From NCBI GenBank assembly GCA_022457155.1, contig JAJGOT010000167.1:951001-1015000 (forward strand): a stretch of DNA of 64,000 bases. Reading direction: 5' to 3'. A program made the position numbers and the translations under genes. The DNA comes from Cladopsammia gracilis (lineage: Eukaryota; Cnidaria; Anthozoa; Scleractinia; Dendrophylliidae). Under the pieces are notes generated by a model. It did not search any database. It was given only the letters and a program-made list of their open reading frames with translations, and was not told the DNA's origin. The stretch's first letter is position 1, and each line of letters begins with the position of its first letter. Positions 37,401 to 50,487 of the stretch are shown in pieces.

Positions 37401-40400
37401 CTCAACCCACATATGACGCCAGGTCCGAGGATCGAACCCGGGCCATATTGGTGGGAGGCGAGTGCTCTCACAACTACATTATGTTACGCGTTTAACTAAG
37501 ATATTAAGTTAAATCAATGTCTTCCGTTCGAGTAATAGAACGAAGTTTTTTTGTTGTTTCTAGCTGTATCAAGCTGTACCAGCCTTTATACACTTTCTGA
37601 ATATGAATTATTTTAAACCTAGTTGCATAATACAGCATGAAAAAATAAGTGAGTGAAATTTGTTATCCTCGCAGTGTGCTCTCAACTTAAGCAGTTGAAA
37701 AAGCAACCTAAAAAAAATTCAGGCTTGAACGGGATTCGAACCCATGACCTTGCGATACCGGTGCAATGCTCTATCCACTGAGCTACCAAGCCACATAGAT
37801 AGAGATGGTCAACATAAGTTTTACGAATTTTGTACTGACTGTATTTCTAGTATATCGTAGCAAGTAGGAATATATTATACCAGGAACTCGAAGGTCTCCA
37901 TCGTTTTAACATGAAGCCAGTAGCGTGTTCTCACCTGTGGTTCATAATTCCATTCCTGCAGCAGATAAAGCGCCGTATATTCTTTCGTATCACACTGCTC
38001 TATTAGTTTCTGGAGGCGGACCGAATCCATCGCTTGATCTCTTTCAATTCCTTTTTCTCTCATTTCTTCTTTGACCTTTGCATGCAATGTAAATTATTGT
38101 AAGTAAAGCCACACAATCAACTGTATGATTTTCGGATCGACACCGCAATACACTGGACAGACACTCCGTCATTAAGGACAGGAGATTTAAAAGGTTACAA
38201 GTATATTTATATTTAAAATTATAAAAAAATATATATATATATATTTATGGAAAATATGTAATAAGATAAGAAAGAAATATATAAAAAAGAAAGCTGATAA
38301 GTTGTGGAAGTTAGTCAAATTAAGGACGTTCGCGCGAAAATCTTCCAACATTGATTTTTTTATAAAACTTTTGCTACAGCTAGGTTATGAGTTACTCGTG
38401 TCAGAAATGCATAAAAAATTGGGAGTCACCGACTTCGTTTCCGAGATAAGATATCTGAAAGGCGACCCTAATTTTGATAAATTGGTCTTCTTTACTGGAT
38501 ATGGCCCGAATGTCTGTTAGCCTAAAAATATTGCAAATAAATCTCTAAAATGCAACTTTCTATGCCAAATTTTGTATGAGTAGGTCTGTTAAACAAATTC
38601 TTTCAACTGGTGACGTCCCTTATTGGAAGTCTAATCTTTAAACGACACAATTTGTAAACTCTGACAGCCGCAAGTTGCTAGTATGCGATGTAGCGCGGAT
38701 AGAAAAAATGGGAAAAAATTAAACTTCCTACATTGATTTTTTTGTTCATTTTTTCTCAATCTGTCGAGAATTGGAAAAGAAAATCATCTATCAAAAACAA
38801 TTTGAGGGTCACCGACCATCCATCCAGTTAAATCTAAGCAAAGTTAACGCAGCGGCTACCAGCCTTTTATGTGCTTAGATTTCTTCTCTTGCGCGCGCTC
38901 GTGCATGACGTAACATGTTGCGATATGAATTGCGTGCCCAGTAAGGATGCGCATAAACAATTAGCGCGAACGTCCTTAAATTATATATAGTGTGTTTTCA
39001 CTGACGTTATATAAAAATTCAGGAGCAGTTTTCGATTCTAAAATGTTTATGGAATTGGAGAGAGTTTAAAACTGTACATCTGGGCCAAATTTTGAAGCGC
39101 AAGAGCATTCCATTCAAGAGTTACAGGCGAATGAGTATAGACATTTTTATTAAGAAATGTATGGAGCGGCCATCTTGGTGTCCCGCTTTTTTTTATTAAG
39201 TGCGTTCGAATGTTTGTTATGAGTATTGAAGTTTGCCACGTTTGATCCTGAGGAGGCAGCCTGCCAAGCTTTTATTTCGTTTTCTCTTTTTGCCAAGGGC
39301 ACAAGGGAGATCTCTTTGCGATTGGTTGTCTCATCACAAAATCTCATCACAAAATATTGTATTCACTATAAGAGGCAAGAAATCGGCTTATAAGAATCTA
39401 TAAGTCATTAATAACTTTCAACTAGTTCAATTTTGTTTATTTTCACGGCTTTCTTATCTTTCTAGTGTCTAACTAGAAAACTGTATGGTTTACTTAGACG
39501 CTAGGCATTTCCTCAAACGGCATTTACATTTAGTTATTCGTCCTATTGTTTTAGTAATTTTAGTTTAGCTAGATATATATTCTCTTGTAACAAAAAATGT
39601 ATGGAAATGTTTAAATAAAGTATTGCATTGTATTGTATTGTATTGTATAGCGTGACGAATTGCGTGACACATTTAAAACCTTTATAAATCGAAAACGAAA
39701 CATCGTTAAAACCTGAAACTTTTTGTGAAAGATTATAACACTGGTATCCACATACCATGTCAGAAACAGCTTTGTAGGAGGTATACTTTAGATTTTTAAA
39801 TTTTTATGACGTCATGTGAAAACACTCTATAAAAAAGTTTGTATGGGGCTTTCTCCGCTTTCAAAATGGCGAGGCGAGCAGAGAAACGGACGGGGTTTCT
39901 CCACCCGAGGGGACCCTGGGGGCCCTGGAGGCGAGGTTAGCATGTATAGGATCCATTCCCCGCGCGACGCGGGCGATGATTTTGAACACCTGCGTAAGTG
40001 ACTGTCTAAGTACACGGCTGCAAGGCTCACAGGCGTCAGAATGCTTGACTACAGTGCATCAACTATAAAATGTAAATATTTGATAAAATACATATTAAGC
40101 TTGGGGTTTTGAGCACTGAACATACAAACCTAAAGAAGATGAAAATCATTTCCATGTTAAAGAAATTCGCCTTGTTGACATTGTACACAAGGGTGTTATT
40201 GATTTCTTTTGTTCAGAAATCGAAATTACTTTGAAGAACAAATGAAGTGTTTACAAAAGCCGTTTTATTTTTCTGTATGACTAAAAACATTTTTAACAAA
40301 AATTACCATATATATGAACTGATAACAAATCTTCGTATTATTCTTCGGCTCAGTGATAAAAAAGCTGCCTTGTAAGCGAATCAAATTAATGTTTTGTGTG

Positions 40401-41604
40401 AAAACTGCACCCTGAGGGAATCGGTTTTCATATATTTCTCTTTCACATGTCAAGTTAAGATTTTTAAAATATAAGAACTATAAGTAATATATCAAACACG
40501 AGGAAGAGTATTTTATCGTGGGGATATCGAAACACACACTGGGTGAAAAAAAAAAAAAAAAAAAAAAAGGAGACGCAGCCGAGTATGTTTTAATTTTTAT
40601 CCCACTTTCAGGTGTTTGGATACCCGATGAAGCACTCCTTTGAGTGTTTGATATAGCTTCTCAAAACTGATCATTAAATGCGGAGAAAATAAAGGAATAA
40701 AATCACCATAATCTATGCTAATTTAGACCGGGTGCCCAAACCTCCTTTACGGTAGTGATTTCCTTTGTGTTTTCGTCATGAATTATTAATAACTCTTGGA
40801 ATAATTATTAAAAGATTGTGTTTCTTTTTAACTGACGGCTGTTAAAGTTATTTTCACTTCAGGTAAATTTTACTAGCAACAAGTCAGCTGATCTTTTTTC
40901 CTATACTCTGAATTTGTAATAATTCAAGGTTCATATCACGAAGGAAAAAATAATGTTATCAGCCGTGATAGATGATGTTTACATAATTCTAATCCTCAAT
41001 TAATTCAGAAATTAATGCCAGGAGGAAAAGTCTTTGTCATCTTGAATTTTACTGAGGTTATTCACATGGCGTATATCTCTGATAAAACATCTTAAGTAGT
41101 AGTAGTACTAGTAAACTTGATCAGTTAATTAGGGTGCCCTATTCAGACAGGCCCTGCATCTAAAAGTACAATAAATATTCGATATAAACTATATATAAAA
41201 AAATATTACATAAGTCATCAAATGATTACCTTCGTGTTATCATTCGAAAGTCATGAACTGATTTTTAAATCATAACGTTTTGATGGAAAAAAAGGCTTGA
41301 AAGTCGTACCATACACGATTCTTAAAAAAATTAATACAAATTAATACTGATGATATTAAAAAAAATGACAAGCATAGTAAAAGCGTTAACTAATGTCTAG
41401 CATCATGTAATTTTGAGAAATACTAAGTGTTTTACTTACCAGTTCGTAAAATTCTCCACTATTGTGTTGTGTGATCTCTACATAGTCTTGTAGAGTAAAT
41501 GTACTGTTTAATACAGAACATGCGTCCTCCCCAACAGAAGGGCATCTTTGAAGAACCAAATCTTGTGACGACCGTGATTCGAAATTCATTTTTTTTGAAA
41601 ACAT
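26956..41604 (-). CDS. TRP-like ankyrin cation channel, 13 exons
   Basis: Predicted plasma-membrane cation channel of the TRP superfamily (TRPV- or TRPA-like; subfamily unresolved). Exons, in transcript order: 41604-41440, 38075-37935, 37042-36792, 35836-35755, 35421-35173, 34715-34642, 34228-34089, 32601-32430, 30911-30738, 29634-29521, 28170-27987, 27563-27506, 27077-26956. All use GT-AG, and the phases close to 641 residues with stop TAA 26956-26958. Ankyrin repeats in exons 2-3 (NNPLHIAATKNYVKLALLLI and GELPVETAIRNGQDDVAAVL); helix S1 NYFVFLSVLVTTFMM; S3 and S4 in exon 8; S5 IPRFLSVFAIILWTFSISFY; pore loop SLWCVMLAGVMTWLEG; S6 AILIVIFMISVSIILVNILI followed by AQLSLTY. A clear S2 helix was not found between exons 7 and 8. 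ATG 41589 is an alternative start. Confidence 0.82.
30300..30660. repeat. Dispersed-repeat / LINE-tail sequence in TRP intron
   Basis: A-rich, TAA-rich sequence (30310-30375) and a segment ending GCAATAAACTTGAACTTGAA (30630-30655). That (GAACTT)n ending recurs at 62074-62095. Probably 3' ends of non-LTR elements. Confidence 0.45.
31165..31690 (-). mobile_element. SINE body fragments, one tandemly duplicated
   Basis: GTAAAGACGCACACGAGCCA followed by an AACCCGG/AGCCCGG TTTCTGTAGCATGAAGC ending occurs at 31168 and 31253. A third, longer copy (31552-31680) is the reverse complement of the SINE at 45736-46026, including the AGGGTTACCCTCAGCA word. A (TTG)n-ended LINE-like tail (31430-31540) lies between. 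Confidence 0.7.
31680..31800. repeat. ~20-bp tandem repeat
   Basis: Five to six units of CTACACCACCGCACAGGCTAAC-type sequence with base changes. Adjacent to the SINE fragment. Confidence 0.8.
31993..32363. mobile_element. Second copy of the 19924 repeat
   Basis: Shares most of its length with 19924-20306, including TTTACCCTCTAAA, AAGCGTTTGTGAAGTTAAGA and GGGAGATTTGGTGACCCGTA. It lies in the TRP intron upstream of the exon at 32430-32601. Confidence 0.8.
32640..34088. other. TRP intron, no exon found
   Basis: Contains duplicated words (ATTCAACTTTTGATCT at 32650 and 32690), A-rich tracts (32955-33040), and a (GAGT)n stretch (33226-33258). I searched the minus strand for a hydrophobic phase-1 exon encoding helix S2 and saw none. 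Confidence 0.4.
34344..34523. mobile_element. 180-bp foldback MITE
   Basis: Inverted ends CAATAGGCCATTTCCGAGTT and complement. The arms continue through GAGGCTAGGTGC and AACCTTTCATATGAAA, so nearly the entire element can form a hairpin. Same family as the outer element at 44781-45023 (CCATTTCCGAGTT ends). Confidence 0.85.
35459..35590. repeat. G-rich low-complexity tract
   Basis: Includes a run of about 20 G (35570-35588) and shorter G runs, just upstream in transcript order of the exon at 35173-35421. It has no coding signal. Confidence 0.8.
36120..36791. other. TRP intron with LINE-like tail, no gene
   Basis: A CAAATCTCAAATCTCAAATC run (36301-36320) begins an AT-rich stretch that looks like the reverse complement of a non-LTR 3' end. 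Nothing else recognised. Confidence 0.35.
37640..37792 (-). mobile_element. tRNA-derived SINE
   Basis: The minus strand reads a 71-nt tRNA-like head (37792 to 37722). Its acceptor arms GGCTTGG/TCAAGCC pair, the A-box is TAGCTCAGTGGATAGAGC, and the B-box is GGGTTCGAATCCC. The loop CCGGTAT would give anticodon GGT (Thr), and the anticodon stem has one mismatch. It is followed by TGAATTTTTTTTAGGTTGC and a unique body to ~37640. The appended tail and the mismatch favour a SINE over a working tRNA gene. It is in a TRP intron. Confidence 0.75.
38320..38979. mobile_element. 660-bp TIR element
   Basis: Ends TTAAGGACGTTCGCGCGAA (38320) and TTAGCGCGAACGTCCTTAA (38961-38979) are inverted. Two internal segments near 38340 and 38725 share ACATTGATTTTTTT and a GGGTCACCGAC-type word, so the interior contains a diverged direct repeat. 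No transposase. Intron 1 of the TRP-like gene. Confidence 0.75.
38986..39831. mobile_element. ~846-bp TIR element abutting the previous one
   Basis: Inverted ends TATAGTGTGTTTTCACTGACG (left, partly diverged) and the right end whose complement reads TATAGAGTGTTTTCACATGA. Begins 6 bp after the preceding element. Interior non-coding, with a (GTATT)n stretch at 39622-39650. Confidence 0.65.
39836..41439. other. TRP intron 1, remainder
   Basis: AT-rich, with a 26-base A run (40547-40568). No exon, RNA gene or well-bounded repeat seen. Confidence 0.4.
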
Positions 41605-42559
41605 AAGAAGCAGTATCACAGGTTAAGGTTGATTTCAATGTCTTTATAAAAAACTCTCATTTAGATTTTTGGGACAAACAATATTGAGTGAAATGTCAGG
41701 GAACTAGCTGTTTCCCGCACCTTACAAAAATAGTGATGTGCATGTATGTTGTCGCTCAGATTTTGGTTGGCTCGAGTTACGTAATGAAAGGTGTACTGTT
41801 AATTTTATATTCTATCGTCGGATGTCACGTGACAGAACAATAAACTGAACATTAGTATCACGTGCTAGTTTCATTGTCACCATTATCTTTCCTTCTGATT
41901 GGCTGAGAGCAAGGAGAGCAAGGATGATATATCGTGATATATCGGATATATATGATATATCGTGTTTTCATGATTATGGTCAGGAGCTTTCTTAAAGTTT
42001 ATTTATTATCTTGAAATTGGAAGAAAAAATCGCCAAGTGTGATGAAAGCAAAGAAATATGAAATAAAAAGACAAAATAACGACTGAAAAACCCAAAATTC
42101 CATCAGAATGGAAACTTTGATTTCTTGACCGCCTGTCACGAAATCAAAATTGATGAACTGTAATCCACATCCATCCTTGCAATCCTGTACTTTATCTCCA
42201 AACTGCTGCTTCTGTTTTGCTCTATAGAATCTTTTTATCCAATTAAGTTGTATACTATTTGGTGGCATTTGGCGATATAAAATGGAAATTAAGTACACAA
42301 AATTTCATTATTTCGGCTGGACAGTGTCGCTTTAATTCTGTGACTCAGCATGCACGAGATAATTATGTCTTGTCAACAGTGATACGTTATCGTTTGAAAA
42401 CGTTTTGAAAACGTTTTGATTTCCCTTCCGCGACACGAATACACATCGAAAACGCAAACTTTGAAAATGGTTTCTATACTGCAGACTCTTCTGAAAACTC
42501 GACCTATGCAACACGTGAAATTTCAAAGACATCCCTTTATATAGCGAATAGACCTTTTT

Positions 42560-42705
42560 AATGATACGGGAGCCATATTGATTTCGCCCCTGGGCATCCC
42601 ACGATGACCAGATTATTTTTGTATTAACAACTATTATTAATGGTCATTATGGGATGCCGAGGGGGCAGAATTCATCTGGCCTCCGTATCGGTAAAACCTC
42701 GGGCC
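42560..42705. mobile_element. ~145-bp foldback repeat
   Basis: Arms around TTAATGATACGGGAGCCATA (42557) and its imperfect complement ending TGGCCTCCGTATCGGTAAAA (42679-42698), enclosing GGGCATCCCA/TGGGATGCC. It lies upstream of the TRP-like gene. Confidence 0.6.
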
Positions 42706-43286
42706 CAGGGCCTTATCCGCGCGCAAAACCCCATGGACAAGCTGCCAAACAAATAACTAAAAAAATACTGGAGAATAGTCCTTTTGCATGTTTACGCCAG
42801 ACTAGCTAATTTCACACCGAAGCCTCGCTTTCGAAGTGTAAACCCGTGACAATCTCATCAATGTATTCTCAAAGAAGCAAAGTTGAAAAGAATACCCACT
42901 CAAAAACAACGTGAACTTGTAAAAGGTTGCAAGGAATTTCGTACAAACGAGGCTTGGTGGTGAATTTTGAGCTGATGACGTCATCATGCATAAGGCCTAT
43001 TGTTTGAGCTGATGACGTCATCATTATTGTTTCGCGCAAGACACGATGAAATGTCTTCGTTTCGTTTGATCAGAAAAAATACTTGCACGCTGCTGCAAGT
43101 ATTAAACCTGCAAAACAGCATTTCCTTGTGTAACATGTGCCAAAATCCTTTTGCGATTCTCGAGTGTTCCTCACTCCAGAAACTATGAAAAATACCATAA
43201 TACTCTTTAAAGTGCAGGTTTGGGTGGTGCTTGATGTAAGCCTGATTTTCCCAATTTATTTTGTTTTCAGCACGAACTGCACGTGT

Positions 43287-43431
43287 TAGAGTGATTTTAC
43301 TTCATCTGTGAAATAGTTAGTAGAATAGTACGCACTTTCAGACTATAATTCCTTTGTTTTCTTTTGTTTAATTTTGACTATCACACACTAATTGTTAGAT
43401 AGTGTTTCACAGATGAAGTAAAATCACTCTA
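43287..43431. mobile_element. 145-bp MITE with 27-bp perfect TIRs
   Basis: TAGAGTGATTTTACTTCATC at 43287 and its complement ending at 43431, with 27 matching bp. The element starts and ends in TA, consistent with a TA target duplication. Centre AT-rich. Confidence 0.85.
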
Positions 43432-43639
43432 TGCTTCAACTTCTTGGCAATTTGCATACGGTGCACATTTGTAAACGAACACACAATGCTACGTACTAGC
43501 ATTTCTAACAGAGGAGACGAATAATTACACCCCGGTGAGGCTGAGCCTGCACATAAAAGATTATTATGGTATTTTTCGGAGTGGCCTTATTTTGACAGCC
43601 TAGTCGAGTGTTATATGTTGCCCTGGGGGCAAGGTAGCG

Positions 43640-43735
43640 AATTCGCAGACGTTTTTGAAAACGGTCTACGTAAACTTTTGAAAACGCATCGCCCTGTACT
43701 CGATATAAAACGCAAACTTTTGAAAACCATCGATC
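43640..43735. repeat. GAAAACG-word dispersed repeat
   Basis: Words of the form TTTTGAAAACG and AAACGCAAACTTTTGAAAAC recur here and at 42380-42490 in the opposite sense. They are probably remnants of one short inverted-repeat family. No gene between 43432 and 44780. Confidence 0.45.
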
Positions 43736-44780
43736 ATGTGATCATGACAGATGATGCTTGTATTATATTCGTGAGAAGTAAAATGATCCAAAACTGATCG
43801 TGTGAACGCATGTTTTGTCGCGTTTCAATTAAAATGGAAACATTTAATGCAGGGCCTTAATCAAAGGAAGATGCGTTGTCTCTTTAGCAATGGAGGAGGA
43901 GTAACGCGAAATAGATAAGAACAGATTATTGCATTCCGTTTGTGATTACCTGAATTTTTTAGATATTGTGATTGTTATCAGCTTCACTTTAATCTTAAAT
44001 GATTAATATTGATGTGACAAGCTGAATCAGACCTTATAATGTATACCAACCTAGTGTATATCATATAAAAAGATTTCACTGGTATTATCTGAACATCTAT
44101 TTATTAAAATATGAGACTTTGGCAACGAGACATACATTAATTTAATGTTTTGGTCGCTAGCTTTTGATTTGACAGGTTAAAATCAGAGAAAAAAGAAGCT
44201 TCATCTGTTAGTTTTGGAAAGCAAGCACTTCCCAAAGAATGTAAATTCTTGCGTATTTTTTTAGACTTAAATAATCCAGCGTTCCATATATATAAATATA
44301 TTCAAACTGACTGTACGAAATTAATTAATGACAATCGGTTTTTTTTTTTAGATCTTATTAAAAAAATGTCGAGTCATCAGTGATATGCCTTTCAAAGTTT
44401 TTTATTGTTCAGCTCGGTTTCCCAAGAAATCAATGATATCACGTGAAAATCGAGAGTAAATCACAAAGCACGGGAACTATTATTTACGCATTGTTAGTTA
44501 TGTCTGAAAAGTCCCTAGGGGAGATTTCTAAACTTATTGTATTGTGTATATTGTATCGTATTGCGACTCAGACGAAGAATAGTGGGCTTGTCCCCAGTTC
44601 TCCTCTTCTTCTGTATTCTCTCCAGTCCCCTGCCAATTCTCGAGCCCAGAGGCGGCTTTTCTTCATTTTCACCTAGTGTTAATAAAACTCTAGAATCTAA
44701 CATCTTATATTTTCACACATTTTGATGCATATTTGCACTATAAAATGCTGAAAATACCAGAGAGTAGGCAGTTTACAAAA

Positions 44781-45023
44781 GCCCATTTCCGAGTTGCTCT
44801 TAAGCCTGGTTTCCATATAATCGCAACGATAGCAACGATTGCAGCGATCGTTGTGATTATATGGAAACCAGGCTTAAGCCTCCTTTTCAAACTGAGGCCA
44901 AGTGCAAAACCATTCATATCAAAATGAGTTTTTTTCACATGCAAATAAACCTTATATCCACATGGATGGTTTTGCACTTGGCCTCGGTTTGAAAAGGAGG
45001 CTAAGAGCAACTCTGAAATGGGC
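44781..45023. mobile_element. Foldback MITE carrying a nested MITE
   Basis: Outer ends GCCCATTTCCGAGTTGCTCT and GAGCAACTCTGAAATGGGC are inverted. The arms continue through GCCTCCTTTTCAAACTGAGG (44878) and its complement (44980-45001). A 70-bp element (44804-44873) is inserted in the left arm. Same family as 34344-34523. Confidence 0.88.
44804..44873. mobile_element. 70-bp nested MITE at a TTAA site
   Basis: Near-perfect palindrome: GCCTGGTTTCCATATAATCG and complement, with AACGATAGCAACGATTGCAG in the loop region. It is flanked on both sides by TTAA (44800-44803 and 44874-44877), the target duplication used by piggyBac-type transposases. The right arm of the host element lacks it, so the pre-insertion state is visible. 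Confidence 0.85.
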
Positions 45024-45593
45024 TAATAATTAATATTACTAAAAGTGGAATTTTACTTTATTCCAAAGTAAAATGGATGGCAGTAGCCACTTCTACCAAA
45101 ATAATATAACAATTTACATAAATCAAGAAAAGTTCCCTGGCTTCTTAATGACAAATAAGTCCTTTGCATCAACTCATAAAAATATGGCTTTCCACAGTCT
45201 GGTTTTGTTTAACCTGCAAGGAAGTTCTCATGGGGGTGAGGTGAGAAGGAAAGAAATGTCTCCCTCCCCCACCTCCCACCCCCAAGGGAGCTTGCATGCA
45301 GTCTATGTTCAGTTGTAATGCTTTTACCTTGCAAAACAAAATTCTGCAAGGGTATTCCATCCAGAGATGACAGGAATTGATTCTTGTTAGTAGATGCAGG
45401 TTTTGCTTACTATTTTCCATAATTTGCAGGGTTGGATTTATTAGCATTCCCTCTCACATCCATGCTAGTATAAATCCTTTTGGATGAGTATAAATTGACA
45501 CCACTCACCCAGTTTGGCAATTATGATTTTGACTTTTGGTTTATAATTCTTTTCCATTTCCATTTCCATTTTATTTATTTTGCCATTAACCAC

Positions 45594-45726
<133 letters not shown>

Positions 45727-45735
45727 ATAATATGT

Positions 45736-46026
45736 GGAGACACGGTGGTCTAGTGGTTAGCGCGTCGGACTTTCAACCTGAAGGTCGGTGGTTCGAAGCC
45801 TGGTCTCTGTCGTCGTGTTGTTTCCTTAGATAAGAAACTTTACTCCACACTGTCTCTCTCCACCCAGGTGTATAAATGGGTACCGGCGACAAAATGCTGG
45901 GGGTAACCCTGCGATGGACCAGCATCCCATCCAGGGGGGAGTAGCAATATTCCTAGTCGCTTCATGCTACAGAAACCGGGTTAAGCTCCGGCCGTTTGGG
46001 CCATCTGGCTCGTGTGCGACTTTACT
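45736..46026 (+). mobile_element. Full-length tRNA-derived SINE
   Basis: The head has pol III promoter boxes: A-box GTGGTCTAGTGGTTAGCG and B-box GGTTCGAAGCC. The body includes GGTGTATAAATGGGTACCGG and CCTGCGATGGACCAGCATCC and ends CTCGTGTGCGACTTTAC before a (TAA)n tail. Fragments of the same SINE are at 4448, 31165-31690 and possibly 47404-47450. Confidence 0.85.
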
Positions 46027-46030
<4 letters not shown>

Positions 46031-46086
<56 letters not shown>

Positions 46087-46100
46087 TAATAAAAATTATA
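46031..46100. repeat. (TAA)n tail
   Basis: About 17 TAA units and a degenerate end, immediately after the SINE. It probably represents the SINE's 3' tail. Confidence 0.9.
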
Positions 46101-46228
46101 ATAATAATTCTTATTGTATCATAGCTTTCTTTCAACGAAGATATTTGTACTTAAAAACCTTCGGCTGACTGTAAGGAAAGCCTAATTTAACAGGACATTT
46201 TTGCATAATACTGATTTCCTGTAACATT

Positions 46229-46665
46229 AAGTAATGATCGGCATAAGAAGGATAGCGCTGAATGGCAATGCACGATGGAATGTCATCTTTTTTCATTGTT
46301 ACAACTAGTGATCTCATTGGCCTAGACTCAAAAACTGCTAAAACGCTAAGGTTTAAGGTGTATTTTGCCTAATTGTTTTAAGGTTTCAAGTAATTTGAGA
46401 CCCAATCGCACAACATGCAAGTTTTAACAGTTATTGTATTTGGGGAACTTCATCAAAGAAGCAAAATTATTAGCTATTGTCTTCTGCTATTCTGATTGGT
46501 TAAGCACAAACATTTCCCAAAATTTAATTGACGCAAATGGATTTTCTTTATTTTTATACTGAAATATAATAAATTATTATGAACCATCAGCCCCTCCTCT
46601 ATTCTTGAAACCAAAGATATTCTATGTGGGAAAGAGCCAATGCCGCAGAACAATGAAGTTTACTA
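46229..46665. repeat. Direct repeat flanking AK6, 3' copy
   Basis: About 440 bp with a second copy at 48530-48960 in the same orientation. Shared words include CATAAGAAGGATAGCGCTGA, AATGCACGATGGAATGTCA and AAGATATTCTATGTGGGAAA. On the minus strand both copies can be read as [17 protein letters not shown], a possible protein remnant I do not recognise. Confidence 0.85.
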
Positions 46666-46982
46666 TAGTTCTTACGACACATTAATGAGTCACTTTCTCT
46701 GCAAGGTAGTATCTTATTTCCTCTCAGACAGAATGTTTTTGGTAGGGGCTCAATCAGAGGACAGATTTTGTTTTTGGGGGAGTAAAAACTGATCTTGGTG
46801 AGTGCATTCCAAAAGCCAGTTGCCCGACTGGCAATTGCATTCAAAATTATGTTTCCAACACTGAATTTGAGGCACAAAGCTTACTATGTGTACTTTGTTG
46901 AGCAACACCCAAATAAATGCTGCCATTTCTTGCATTATTTTCACTGTTATAAATACTGTGATATCACAAGAATCCATCACTG

Positions 46983-48960
<1,978 letters not shown>

Positions 48961-50470
48961 GGAGCATTACTTAACTTACCTTTTATCCACGGAGAATGGA
49001 ACATGCAATAGGCAATATCCTCTCAGAATGATTAATAACTCTAAAATGCACGAAATGACGCTTCTTTTCTCCAGGTTTACCTAACTAAACACCTGGAATA
49101 GGCTACTATTGTTTGTCTCTCGATCGGTAACTATGCCTTGTCGGTTATAGGCAACGACAAAAACAGGCATGCGGGATTTAGTAGCTGCAAATTTCAAGAC
49201 AGAACCGTTTGAAGTAAAATGCACTGATTCGGTTTTGCCGGATCTCTTTGTAGAGATGCTCGAGCCAGACGTCACTTGAAGTGTAAAAGACAAACAGAAA
49301 GCAAGGCTGGCTCTGCGGCAATGGTCAGATTTTATTTAGCGGATAGGTTGTCACTGTATTTCTTATTCTACTAAAAAATCTTGCACTTCGCTTAGAAAAC
49401 CCGCTGGCGTAACTTTAAAAAATTTTGGAGGACAGATACGAACATAATCAGATAATACATATGTTTTTACGATCACCAATGACAAATGAATGATGAATGG
49501 TCTGCGTCGATCCGCTTTGAAATTCTTAGAAGACCCCGAAGAAGAGATTCCTATCATCGGCATATCATTGACATCCATCTCTTTCTGCCTTGTTCTCAGG
49601 CGTCTCTCCTTACTTTTACTCGGTGCACGTGGTATTATGGGACAAAATCAAAGTATAGAGCAAGGCTGATACCACCTAGAACATTTAACGCGACAACGAC
49701 ATGATAGAGCCCAAACTGAAAGCCACAATGCACCCGTGGACAGCTGTTTCGACTGGTTGGGCCTCGTCAGCACGGTGTTGCAGAAAAAAAATAGAAAAAC
49801 TAGCGCGAACGCCAATTCTCTAGCAAATGGCACGTGGTGATGGCAACAGATGTGAGCTCGAATTCAAATGCCAATTGACCCAAGTCACAGCGGCGCGTGA
49901 CCATGAGAAATAGGCAAAGAATTTAAAATCGCGATAAAAAAATTGAGGATAGACAGAACCATGACTTCCTAGATCTACTTCAGATCCTACGTTCACCGGC
50001 AGCATTTTCGTTCGCGATCCCATGCAAAGAAGCAGAATTCGTCCTTCCCAAGACGTCTCGCGCTCCAGCCCTGTTTCAAAGGGCAAAAGTGCACTTTTCG
50101 TAACGCCTCACAGGATTGGCTAAGGAAACAATAGAACAAACAACAGAACAATGGACCCTAGCCCTAAAAACAATAGAGATGCACCTCATCCATGGTCGAT
50201 TGAAATTACTAAATTGAAACTAATACTCGTTTCAAAGCGCCACACCGGGACCTGCGGACGAGACAGCATATTTTCCGACTATCGGCTGTTTCTTGGTGTT
50301 GCCGTGAAACTATCATTGGTTAGCTATTGAGGGTATTGTTTATTGTTTTTTTTTAATCTTTTGTTTTACGTCATTTGGTGATTGCAACTTTCGAAATTAC
50401 CAAGAAACTACCTGAATATTTTTACTCTTACAGAATTTACAAAAGTAAAACCTAGCTGATATCACTTGAG
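48961..50470. other. Intergenic, no assured gene; several short minus-strand reading frames
   Basis: Minus-strand frames of 60-90 codons occur at 49081-49293, 49363-49578 and 49820-50086. The last two flank the hammerhead motif at 49734-49775. They have protein-like composition in places (for example KSRMPVFVVAYNRQGIVTD) but I recognise no domain, and no splice joins among them were convincing. They could be remnants of a retroelement or of an unrecognised gene. Confidence 0.35.
49734..49775 (-). ncRNA. Hammerhead ribozyme motif 1
   Basis: On the minus strand: CCGTG (stem I) - CTGACGA - stem II GGC/GTC around a CCAACCA loop - GAAAC - AGCTGTC - CACGG (stem I partner). CTGANGA and GAAA are the invariant core, cleavage would follow GTC, and stem III is the very short ACAGCTGT palindrome typical of retrotransposon-borne type I hammerheads. 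Stem II is weak (one G-T pair). Confidence 0.75.
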
Positions 50471-50487
50471 GCCCTAGGTATTTTACT

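Noticed and set aside
37722..37792. A functional tRNA-Thr (GGT) gene on the minus strand
   Set aside because: The head folds well but has an anticodon-stem mismatch and is joined to a repeat body; SINE is the better reading.
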